A stretch of DNA of 64,000 nucleotides from NCBI GenBank assembly GCA_017428215.1, contig JAFRRH010000006.1, positions 1 to 64,000 on the forward strand, read 5' to 3'. This stretch comes from Selenomonadaceae bacterium (GTDB taxonomy: Bacteria; Bacillota; Negativicutes; Selenomonadales; Selenomonadaceae). A model generated the notes under the pieces. That model was not told the origin of the DNA. It saw only the letters and a list, made by a program, of their open reading frames with translations, and searched no databases. A program made the position numbers and the translations under genes. Below are positions 8,237-16,600 of this stretch, in pieces. How positions within the stretch are numbered: the stretch's first letter is position 1; the number at the start of each line of letters is the position of its first letter.

Positions 8237-9154
8237 ATGGGCAAAATCAATGCAATTTGTATAAGCGAAAAGCGCGGTACTGCTAAAAAATTAATCGAAT
8301 CGGCGACATTTATAACGGAATTTGGGATTGACGGCGACGCGCACGCGGGCGATTGGCACCGGCAAGTTAGTTTTCTCGGTCAAGCTGAAATTGACGCCTT
8401 CAAAGCTCGCGGTGCACAAGTCGAGGCGGGCGCGTTTGGAGAAAATATTATCGCCGAAGGTTTTACGTTTAAAGAATTGCCGCTTGGAACTCGTTTAAAA
8501 TGTGGCGACGTTTTTTTTGAGATAACGCAAATTGGCAAGGAATGTCACAGCCATTGTGCGATTTATAAACAAGTCGGCGATTGCATTATGCCACGCGAGG
8601 GAGTTTTTGCGCGAGTTTTGCACGGTGGGAAAATTTCTGTCGGCAACAATTTGGAACTTGCTAAAGAAAATATTCCACTTGACGCGGCGATTATTACAGT
8701 TAGTGACAGAGGCTTTTACGGCTTGCGCGAGGAAGATACAAGCGGCGATAAATGCGAGGAAATTTTATCCAAAGCGGGTTACAAAATTTTTTCGAGAGCG
8801 ACTGTTCCTGACATTAAAAAACTTATTGTCGACAAGCTGATTGAGTTTACGGACGCGGGAGTTGCTTTGATTTTAACGACGGGTGGCACGGGCTTTTCAA
8901 TTCGTGACATTACGCCGGAAGCAACATTGGAAGTTTGCACGCGGCTTGCACCAGGAATTCCCGAAGCCATGAGAAATTATTCAATGCAAGTGACAAAACG
9001 CGCCATGCTAAGCCGCGCCGTCGCCGGAATTCGCAAGCGGTCTCTGATTGTAAATTTACCGGGCAGTCCAAAAGCCGTTGACGAATGTTTAAACTTTATC
9101 CTACCACAACTAAAACACGGAATAGAAATTTTGCGCGGCGAAGCAGATTCTTAA
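8237..9154 (+). CDS. MOSC domain-MogA fusion protein
   Basis: 305 residues. Residues 1-~145 form a MOSC domain (FGIDGDAHAGDWHRQVSFL, GAFGENI, GKECHSHCAIY with clustered Cys). Residues ~150-305 form a MogA/MoaB domain (AAIITVSDRGFYGLREEDTSG, then LTTGGTGFSIRDITPEAT and NLPGSPKAV). MogA adenylylates molybdopterin; MOSC domains act in sulfur transfer to or from Moco. The fusion places both on one chain and follows moaA by three bases. Fused MOSC-MogA proteins occur in anaerobic Firmicutes. Confidence 0.9.
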   Translation: MGKINAICISEKRGTAKKLIESATFITEFGIDGDAHAGDWHRQVSFLGQAEIDAFKARGAQVEAGAFGENIIAEGFTFKELPLGTRLKCGDVFFEITQIGKECHSHCAIYKQVGDCIMPREGVFARVLHGGKISVGNNLELAKENIPLDAAIITVSDRGFYGLREEDTSGDKCEEILSKAGYKIFSRATVPDIKKLIVDKLIEFTDAGVALILTTGGTGFSIRDITPEATLEVCTRLAPGIPEAMRNYSMQVTKRAMLSRAVAGIRKRSLIVNLPGSPKAVDECLNFILPQLKHGIEILRGEADS

Positions 9155-9189
9155 CAGCAAAACCCAGAATATGTTGGGAGAAAAAACTT

Positions 9190-9681
9190 TTGAAATGGAT
9201 TAATCATCAAATTGTTACGGGATTTATAGTTTGCACGGCGACGGATAATGCACTTTTTACGGCGTCGGCTATTGTCGGGGCGGTTTTGCCGGACAGGGTC
9301 GAAGGTTCGCCGCCCAAAGACAGTTCAGCTTATTGGAAGTGGCGCAAGAAGCACCGCACTTGGTCGCATTATCCACTGATTTACCTTTTGCTGATTGCCG
9401 CCGCGCAGTTTGCTAAGGAATATTATCCTGAACCGACGCTTGCTTTTGCATTGAATTTGATAACCTATGCACTGGTCGGAGCATTGTTGCACATTGTCGA
9501 AGACGGGATTTGCGGTAAGGTTCCGATTTTCACGCCACATAAAAAATACGGGGTAAAACTTTTCAAAGTCGGCTCGTGGCGCGAATATTTCTTTGTCGTG
9601 CTGATAATTTTAATTTGCTTATTCGCCCGTTTCGGAGATATTGCGCTGTTGAAAAGTTATCTTGACTTGCTGAAGACTTAG
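9190..9681 (+). CDS. Membrane-bound metal-dependent hydrolase, YdjM/DUF457-like
   Basis: 163 residues using the TTG at 9190, which has GGGAG nine bases upstream; an upstream start at 9085 would overlap mogA and add a basic, unlikely leader. It begins MKWINHQIVTGFI, has DR in VGAVLPDRVEGSP, HRTWSHYPLIY and the late His in LLHIVEDG, a His/Asp pattern of the YdjM family. There are three or more membrane segments. The role is unknown; it may be co-transcribed with the Moco operon by position only. Confidence 0.7.
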   Translation: MKWINHQIVTGFIVCTATDNALFTASAIVGAVLPDRVEGSPPKDSSAYWKWRKKHRTWSHYPLIYLLLIAAAQFAKEYYPEPTLAFALNLITYALVGALLHIVEDGICGKVPIFTPHKKYGVKLFKVGSWREYFFVVLIILICLFARFGDIALLKSYLDLLKT

Positions 9682-9707
9682 GAAGTTTCCAGTAGTTAAT
9701 TAAAACG

Positions 9708-9736
9708 TTGACACTAATGTTTAAAGGCTCTAAAAT
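9708..9736 (+). promoter_or_regulatory. Promoter of the SGNH hydrolase gene
   Basis: TTGACA at 9708-9713, a 17-base spacer and TAAAAT at 9731-9736, 61 bases before the ATG. A full-consensus -35. Confidence 0.7.
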
Positions 9737-9797
9737 ATAATCGCTAACGAAATAACGTAGTTAATGACTATGTTTTAAGGGGCAGTTATTTTAACCT

Positions 9798-11390
9798 ATG
9801 AAAAATTTATTTACATTAATAATTATCGCCGCCTTAATGGGCTTTTTTTCTATATTTAGCATGTACATTGCTGAAAAAACCGACGTGCTACAGCTCAACG
9901 GACGTTCGCTTGAAGTGAGTTTTTCTCAAGAAGGCGACGATACTTTAATGACGTGGAAGCCGTTGCCGTATCCTTGCATTTACAAAGTTACGACGATTAG
10001 CCGCACAACCGGACTTGTCGAAGATTCTCCGCCCTTCCATATTTTTAAGGAGGAAGAGACGCGCTCGGCAAGTTATATCGTTCCGCGTGCGCCGATTCCG
10101 ACTTACTATTTTATTTCGGCTCGCGGGCTTTTCGGCGAAATTTATCGTTCCGACAAAATTTATCCCAATCCCAACTTCCCGACGCCACCGCACCCCGTCA
10201 GCATTTATCACTACAATAAAGATAATCCCGCAAGTTTAATGCCGTTCTTCGTGTGGCACACCGTCCCCAATGCCGTTTGTTATGAGTTTGAACTTTTGGA
10301 CGCGCCGCCCGAAGTCGAAGGCGGTATTGCTTTATCGAAGATTCACAGCCTCGACAGCACGCGCAAAATTTATACAAACGGTTATCAGGCTGATTTGCGT
10401 CCGTTTGCAAATAAAAAAGAACTTTATTGGCGGGCGCGAGCTTTAGGACTTCATCACGAGCCTATTGGCGAATTTTGCAAGGCGGAAAAAATTATCATTG
10501 ATGATACAAAACCTTTTCCAAATTGTCCGCTGGTAAATAATTTTGACTTCATGGATTATTTACCGCAACCGATTTATCATGTGTTCGATTGGATTCCTTT
10601 ACATGACGGCGTTAAGTATGAAGTTGAATTGTCGACTGAACCAGACGGCGAAGCAGTTTGGCGCATGGTTTCTGAAGATGTTTCCAGTTGCTATGACGAA
10701 TACGGGCGACCTTATGCCGGAGCTTATTATTGGCGAGTCCGCGCTCTTGACGAAAATAATAATCCAATAGGCACGTGGTCTAACAGTGAAAAATTTATTG
10801 TTGCCGATTATACGGGCGGCGTTGACGTGGCGATTTTAGGCGACAGCATTTCACACGGCGGCGGCGCGGTCAGTTATTCTCCGCGTGCTTTGCAATACAG
10901 CTACGAAACTTATATTGACTTCCCCGTTATCAATCTGTCAAAGAGTGGCGACACTTCCCGCACGACCCTTGAGCGTTTTAATCAGGACGTTTTGAAAGTC
11001 AAGCCGCGCAATTTGATAATTTCGACGGGGGCAAATTGTCTTCGTGACGCTAGCATTTCTGCCGAAGATGTGATTGCCGATTTGGCGGGCATTAACAAAC
11101 TTTGTGCGCAAAATGACATTCGTCCGATTTTCTTAACGCTCATGCCGATTAACCCCGCCAATTTGCAAAATGCTTTCCACACGCCGACCGACCCAAATTG
11201 GCACGCAAAACTTCAGCAGATTAACGACTATATTAAGCGACAAGAATTTTTTATTGACATTGAGCCTTACTTCTACGACGCGCAGGGCACTATGGACACG
11301 AACTTTTCTGTTGACGGTATACATCCCGACATTCGCGGCAAAATGTTAATTGGCGAGCTTATCAGCAAGCATAAAAATTTACTTAAATAA
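9798..11390 (+). CDS. Exported SGNH/GDSL hydrolase with N-terminal beta-sandwich repeats
   Basis: 530 residues. A hydrophobic N-terminal segment (residues 4-24) acts as a signal or anchor. Residues ~35-335 contain three fibronectin-III-like stretches marked by repeated YWRARAL and YYWRVRALDENN motifs. The catalytic domain starts near residue 347: GDSIS (block I, nucleophile Ser), a Gly in NLSKSGD (block II), STGANCL (block III) and DGIHPD (block V, Asp-His). It is probably an esterase or deacetylase acting on cell-surface glycans outside the membrane. Its end overlaps the convergent hemC end by 12 bases. Confidence 0.85.
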   Translation: MKNLFTLIIIAALMGFFSIFSMYIAEKTDVLQLNGRSLEVSFSQEGDDTLMTWKPLPYPCIYKVTTISRTTGLVEDSPPFHIFKEEETRSASYIVPRAPIPTYYFISARGLFGEIYRSDKIYPNPNFPTPPHPVSIYHYNKDNPASLMPFFVWHTVPNAVCYEFELLDAPPEVEGGIALSKIHSLDSTRKIYTNGYQADLRPFANKKELYWRARALGLHHEPIGEFCKAEKIIIDDTKPFPNCPLVNNFDFMDYLPQPIYHVFDWIPLHDGVKYEVELSTEPDGEAVWRMVSEDVSSCYDEYGRPYAGAYYWRVRALDENNNPIGTWSNSEKFIVADYTGGVDVAILGDSISHGGGAVSYSPRALQYSYETYIDFPVINLSKSGDTSRTTLERFNQDVLKVKPRNLIISTGANCLRDASISAEDVIADLAGINKLCAQNDIRPIFLTLMPINPANLQNAFHTPTDPNWHAKLQQINDYIKRQEFFIDIEPYFYDAQGTMDTNFSVDGIHPDIRGKMLIGELISKHKNLLK

Positions 11391-12287
11391 GTCGTTCAAA
11401 ATTTCTCTACCGCCGTTGTTTAGCAGACGAGCGGCAATTTTTTTGCCCAAATTAATTTCTCCGAGCGGCGCAACTTCCGAATCTCTGATAATTTTTTTGC
11501 CGTCAACGGAAGAAATTATCGCCTGAATGTTAACGTTCTCATCAATCGTCGCGAAGACTCCGACGGGAATTTGACAACCGCCGCCGACTTCCGTTAAAAA
11601 TTCGCGCTCCACTTTGACTGCCTCAAAAGTTTCAGCGTCGTTGAGTTTCTGTACTAAGGAAAAAATTTTTTCGTCATCTGCGCGGGTTTCGATAGCTAAT
11701 GCGCCCTGCCCTGCCGCCGGAATTATTTCCGTTAAAAGTTCGTTTATTCGTGACGAGTAGCCAAGCCGCTCCAAACCTGCCGCCGCTAAAATTATTGCGT
11801 CAAATTCGCCAGCGTCCAATTTCTTTAGCCGAGTTTCGACATTGCCGCGCAGATTTTTTATCTGTAAGTCGGGACGCAATGACAAAATTTGAGCCGCCCG
11901 CCGCAAGCTTGAAGTTCCCACGACAGAATTTTTCGGGAGCGCGTTAAACGTCGGAAATTTATTGCTTACAAAGGCGTCGAAAGGTTGAGCACGTTTTGTT
12001 ATCGCCGCGATTTTGAATCCTTTTGGTAATTCAGTCGGCATGTCTTTTAAGCTGTGAACCGCTAAATCAATCGCGCCCGCCGCCATTTGCAATTCCAATT
12101 CCTTAGTGAACAATCCCTTGCCGCCGATTTTCGCAAGTGGTGCGTCTAAAATTTTATCGCCAGTCGTGCGCACTTTGACGAGTTCGATTTCAAGTTCAGA
12201 GAAAAATTTTTTTAACTCCGTCGCGACGAATTCAGCTTGCCACAGTGCCAGACGACTTGCCCGCGTTCCGATTTTAATTTTGCGCAA
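11379..12287 (-). CDS. hemC: Hydroxymethylbilane synthase (porphobilinogen deaminase)
   Basis: 302 residues, normal length. It starts KIGTRASRLALWQAEFV and contains HSLKDMPTELP, SSLRRAAQ and the dipyrromethane-cofactor cysteine in GGGCQIPVG. It joins four porphobilinogens into hydroxymethylbilane in the tetrapyrrole pathway. Its start overlaps the end of hemA by 14 bases, so the two are coupled. Confidence 0.97.
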   Translation of the reverse strand: MRKIKIGTRASRLALWQAEFVATELKKFFSELEIELVKVRTTGDKILDAPLAKIGGKGLFTKELELQMAAGAIDLAVHSLKDMPTELPKGFKIAAITKRAQPFDAFVSNKFPTFNALPKNSVVGTSSLRRAAQILSLRPDLQIKNLRGNVETRLKKLDAGEFDAIILAAAGLERLGYSSRINELLTEIIPAAGQGALAIETRADDEKIFSLVQKLNDAETFEAVKVEREFLTEVGGGCQIPVGVFATIDENVNIQAIISSVDGKKIIRDSEVAPLGEINLGKKIAARLLNNGGREILNDLFK

Positions 12288-13542
12288 ATGAATTCACCTC
12301 GTCGGTAAAAAGTGCTTTGACGGCTTGAGTATAAAAATTTTCGGCGTCGGTGCCCGCTGAAGCGTTGAGTTTCATCATCGGCATACGCAAAAGTTTTCGT
12401 ACAATACGGCGCGTCATTTGGTCTAAAATTTTTCGTTCGTCGTCGGTTAAGTTGGGCAGTTTGCTTGAAAATTTTCGCAGTTCACGAATACGCATTTTTT
12501 CCGCACGCTCCGACAAGTTCGCCATTAACGGTTGGAAGTTCAAATATTTAAAACGTTCCATGACTGCCGCCGCGTCCTCGACGATTATTTTTTTTGCCAA
12601 TACTGCCTCGCGTTGTCGCGCCTGCAAATTTTTTTCTACAACCGATTCGAGGTCGTCGATATTGTAAAGCGTCACGCCTTTAATCTTGCCGACTTCGGGG
12701 TCAACGTCGCGAGGAACTGCTATATCAATAAAAAAAATTCCGCGTCCTTCCCTGCGCGTCATGAGCTGTTGAGTTTGCCACGGCTTAACGACGTAGTGAG
12801 GTGCGCCCGTTGACGTGATAATTATATCGACATGAGCCGCACTCGTGAAGGCATCTTCCCACGCGACAGCTTGCCCGCCGATTTTTTTAGCCATTTCCTC
12901 TGCGCGTTCCAAGTGATGATTCGACACGAAAATTTTCTTTAAATCGTGCGATAATAAATGTTGAGCCGTAAGTTGAGCCATTTTGCCCGCGCCGAAAATT
13001 AATGCACTTTTGCCGACAAGTCCGCCCAATTTTTTTTCTGCCAACTCAACAGCCGCTGAACTGACTGACACCGAGTTATAAGCGATTTTAGTTTCGGTAC
13101 GGACGCGCTTGCCCGCCGCTATTGCCCGATTGAACAGCGTATTTAAAATTGTATCGGTTGCCTCCGCCGCCTTCGCTAAAGCATAAGCCTCTTTGACTTG
13201 CGATAAAATTTGCCCCTCGCCCAAAACTAAAGAGTCAAGCCCCGCCGCAACCTCAAATAAATGTTCCGCGCAAGTTTCGTTGTTGAATTCGTAAAGAAAT
13301 TTTTCGTCGACGCCGCCAATTAAGTCGTTAAGAAAATGATAAGCACTTGCCGCGCAACCCTCCGCCGTGACTGCATAAATTTCGCTTCGATTGCAAGTGC
13401 TAAGGATAACCGCCTCGCTCAAGCCGTCGTAGCTGTCAAGATTTTCAAGTCCGCGCCGCAAAGCCTCCTTGCTTATTGAAAAATTTTCGCGGACTTCAAT
13501 GGGAGCCGTCCTGTGATTTAGTCCCAAAACTTTTAAGTGCAT
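12274..13542 (-). CDS. hemA: Glutamyl-tRNA reductase
   Basis: 422 residues. The catalytic cysteine is C50 in LSTCNRSEIY; NHRTAPIEVRE is at residues 9-19, GEGQILSQVKEAY follows, and the NADPH-binding GAGKMAQ lies near residue 186. It makes glutamate-1-semialdehyde from Glu-tRNA, the first step of C5 tetrapyrrole synthesis. It is the first gene of a hemA-hemC unit with its own strong promoter at 13577-13604. The siroheme synthase gene usually found next to hemA in related genomes is 5 kb upstream, separated by the RTX-like gene. Confidence 0.97.
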   Translation of the reverse strand: MHLKVLGLNHRTAPIEVRENFSISKEALRRGLENLDSYDGLSEAVILSTCNRSEIYAVTAEGCAASAYHFLNDLIGGVDEKFLYEFNNETCAEHLFEVAAGLDSLVLGEGQILSQVKEAYALAKAAEATDTILNTLFNRAIAAGKRVRTETKIAYNSVSVSSAAVELAEKKLGGLVGKSALIFGAGKMAQLTAQHLLSHDLKKIFVSNHHLERAEEMAKKIGGQAVAWEDAFTSAAHVDIIITSTGAPHYVVKPWQTQQLMTRREGRGIFFIDIAVPRDVDPEVGKIKGVTLYNIDDLESVVEKNLQARQREAVLAKKIIVEDAAAVMERFKYLNFQPLMANLSERAEKMRIRELRKFSSKLPNLTDDERKILDQMTRRIVRKLLRMPMMKLNASAGTDAENFYTQAVKALFTDEVNSFAQN

Positions 13543-13576
13543 GATTTATTTTTTCCTCCAAGTTGTTCTGCGACTT

Positions 13577-13604
13577 ATTATAAAAACTTTTCTGCCTGTG
13601 TCAA
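13577..13604 (-). promoter_or_regulatory. Promoter of hemA-hemC
   Basis: On the minus strand TTGACA (13604-13599) and TATAAT (13582-13577), both consensus, spacer 16 bases. It abuts the terminator of the RTX-like gene, so the hem pair has become transcriptionally separate from the genes upstream. Confidence 0.75.
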
Positions 13605-13606
13605 AC

Positions 13607-13635
13607 AAAAAACCCCGCCGCACCCGACGAGGTTT
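13607..13635 (-). terminator. Rho-independent terminator of the RTX-like gene
   Basis: An 11-pair stem (AAACCTCGTCG with CGGCGGGGTTT, loop GGTG) followed on the minus strand by a run of T, 21 bases beyond the stop codon at 13656. Confidence 0.85.
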
Positions 13636-13655
13636 AAATTTATCCCGCGCAGATT

Positions 13656-16600
13656 TTATTTAAAAGTTTTGCCGTTTATTGTGTGATTCGTGCCGTTGAT
13701 GTTGATAACGTCGCCTTTGCTTACGCCATCGAAGATAACAGAGCCGCCGCCCGAAATCGCCAACGTGAGGTTCCCTTTGCTGAAGGTGCCCTTCGTGAAG
13801 GTACCACCATCTTTGCCGTTCGTCTTCAAAATCTTCAACATATCGCCGCTTGCGTAGTCGAAAATTTTATCTGTACCTTCGCCCGGCTTATAAATGAATG
13901 TGTCATTTCCTGCGCCGCCGTAAAGCGAATCATTGCCCGCGTCGCCCCAGAGCGTGTCATTTCCACTGCCGCCATAAATTTTATCTGCGCCCTTGCCGCC
14001 GCGTATCGAATCATTCTTCGTACCGCCGAAAATTATATTATCTGCGTCATTGCCCGTGATTTTAACGGCAGTCGTGCGCGTCGAGGCATCGATAACTTGA
14101 ACGGAAGCTTTAGCGGTCACGGGCGATTTGCTCTTATTCGTAACAATCAAAGTTTTGGAAGTCTTCTTAACGACGTCGATTGTGACAGCAGACAAACTCG
14201 CCGCGCCAATTAAAGAAATCTTTCCATTGCCGACGGTCACAATTATATTATCGCCGCTCTTGGTTGAAGTGTAAGTGCCGCCCGCGATTGAAAGGGTGCT
14301 CGTCTCGTTGAAGCCTTCGATTCTGTCGTTGCCGTCGTCCGTGTTGTATTGGAAGATGACATTAACGCCCGCCTCGTTCCAAATGTAATCGTTGCCTGTG
14401 CCGCCGTTTAGCGTGACATTGTTGCCCGTTTCAACCGTTTCAAAAGTATCTGTATCCGAATTCCATTCTGTCCTTGCCAAATTACACAAGAAATCGTTGC
14501 CCGCTCCGCCGTTGATAGAAACGTTATCGGCATATTCACTGTTAACGGTATCGTTACCCGCCCCGCCGACGATTGTCACGTTGTCGGCGTAATTATACGA
14601 GTAGTCGTTACCTTTGCCGCCGTCAATCCTCACGCCTGAAGCAGAATTATCAACAGTATCATTGCCGCCAAGTGCTTGAATCGTTAAGCCATCGAGATTA
14701 TTGCTAAGGTTGTCGGCACCGTCACTTAGCGTGATAATATCGGTGGTCTTGGTGTCGTTTATGTTGAGGACTTTACCTTTGGCGTCCTTCAAGAGGATTG
14801 AACCTTTGCCGACCTTAACAAGAACATCAGAGCCGCTCGCTTGCGTTGAATAGGTGCCGCCGCTTACAGTCAAAGTATCAGTCTCGTTAAAGCCGATGAT
14901 TGTATCCTTGCCGTCGCCCGAAGCATATTTAATCAAATTTCCTACAGCTCCCAGCGAAATTTTATCATTGCCTTTGCCGCCTTCAATCGTATTGTCAAAG
15001 CCTCTACTGCTTATCGAATCATTGCCCGCACCGCCCAAAATCGTCACGTCGTTGCCGTAATTGGAAATAGTATCGTTGCCCTTACCTGCATTGATTGAAC
15101 TGTCGGGAGCGGGGTTTTCTACATAATCGTTGCCTGCCGCGCCGTTAATTGTAGCACCAATATAACCGTTGTAGATATAATCATCTTTCGACGTGCCCTT
15201 GACTACAGTATTTGGTTCATCGTTGCGGATGACGCTTAATTTTTTCACCTCTTTTATCGTTTTGGCGATATTAACCTTGTCCGCACTATAATTCTCCAAC
15301 GTCAAAGTTTTCTTATTGCTGAGTTTTAAGGTGACAGTTCCCGCCGAGCGCACGGAAGAATTCACCTTGACGGAGCCGAGAACGATAGTATCGAAGGTAT
15401 CGAAATTGTAGAGCGTATCATTGCCCGCGCTGTAGACATAAGCCGTGCCGACGCCCTCATCATGGACATAATCATTACCCTTGCCGCCGACGATTGTAAC
15501 GTTATCGCCGCCGTAGTTGTTAATGCGGTCATTGCCCTCGCTCGCGTTGATTGAAACTTCCGAACTACTGTTATAAACGATGTCATCACCTGCGCCCGCC
15601 ACGATTTTAGACGATTTGCCCTCGTTGATAATGGTGTCGTCCCCTGCGCCGCCGTTAATCGTCGCGTTGTCCGGTTTGACTGTTTCAATTATCTGCGTGT
15701 TGTCATCATTCCAAACAGAAACTTCACAGTTGAAAATCCAATCGTTACCTGCGCCACCGACAAGCGAAACTTTCTTGGCACCGTAGCTGTAAAGTGTATC
15801 ATCGCCAGCCCCGCCATTGATTGTGGCTTTGTCGCCGAAAACGTGCCAATCCGGACGCCAGCCGTTGAGAATATAATCATTGTCTGCGCCGCCGTCGACC
15901 TTAATATTAAGCGCACCGTAGCTGTAAATGGTATCATTGCCTTTGCCGCCGTCGATAGAAGAATTATCTCCGCGATTATCGATAAAATCATCGCCGTCGC
16001 CGCCGAGCATTGTCGAGTAATCTGCCTCGTATTGTTCATGTATGCCGTCGTCGTCGCCGGTGTAATTCCAAAGCGTGTCGTTGCCTGTGCCGCCCTCAAT
16101 CAAAGCGTGGTGTCCGTGATTGTCGATGTGGTCATTACCCGCACCGCCGCGCAGTGTCGTATAAGACGACGAATCTTTATCTATCATGTAAGCTTCTATC
16201 TTGTCGTCGTCTGCGCCTGCTTCAATTAAAACATATGTGCCGTGATTCCGAAGTGAATCATTACCCGCGCCGCTCGTAACGGTCACTTTATTACCGAAAT
16301 TATCAATGGTGTCGTTGTTGTCGGAGCCGGTGAGCTTGACTTTATTTTTGTCGTTGTAAATGTTTTTAGCCTTGCCGTCGTCGACATCAAAGCTGATAGG
16401 GTTGCCCTTCGCGTCAACAACATTCCAGCTTTCCTGCCAAGCCGCGCCCATTAAAGAGATTGTGCCCTTGCCGACAGTGAGGAAAAGATTTTCGCCGTCA
16501 GTGGTCGCTTTGTTGACAGTGCCGGACGTGATTTGCAACGTCGTTTTGCTATCGAAGTTGTAGATAATATCGTTGCCGTCGCCGCTGGCGTATTGGATAA

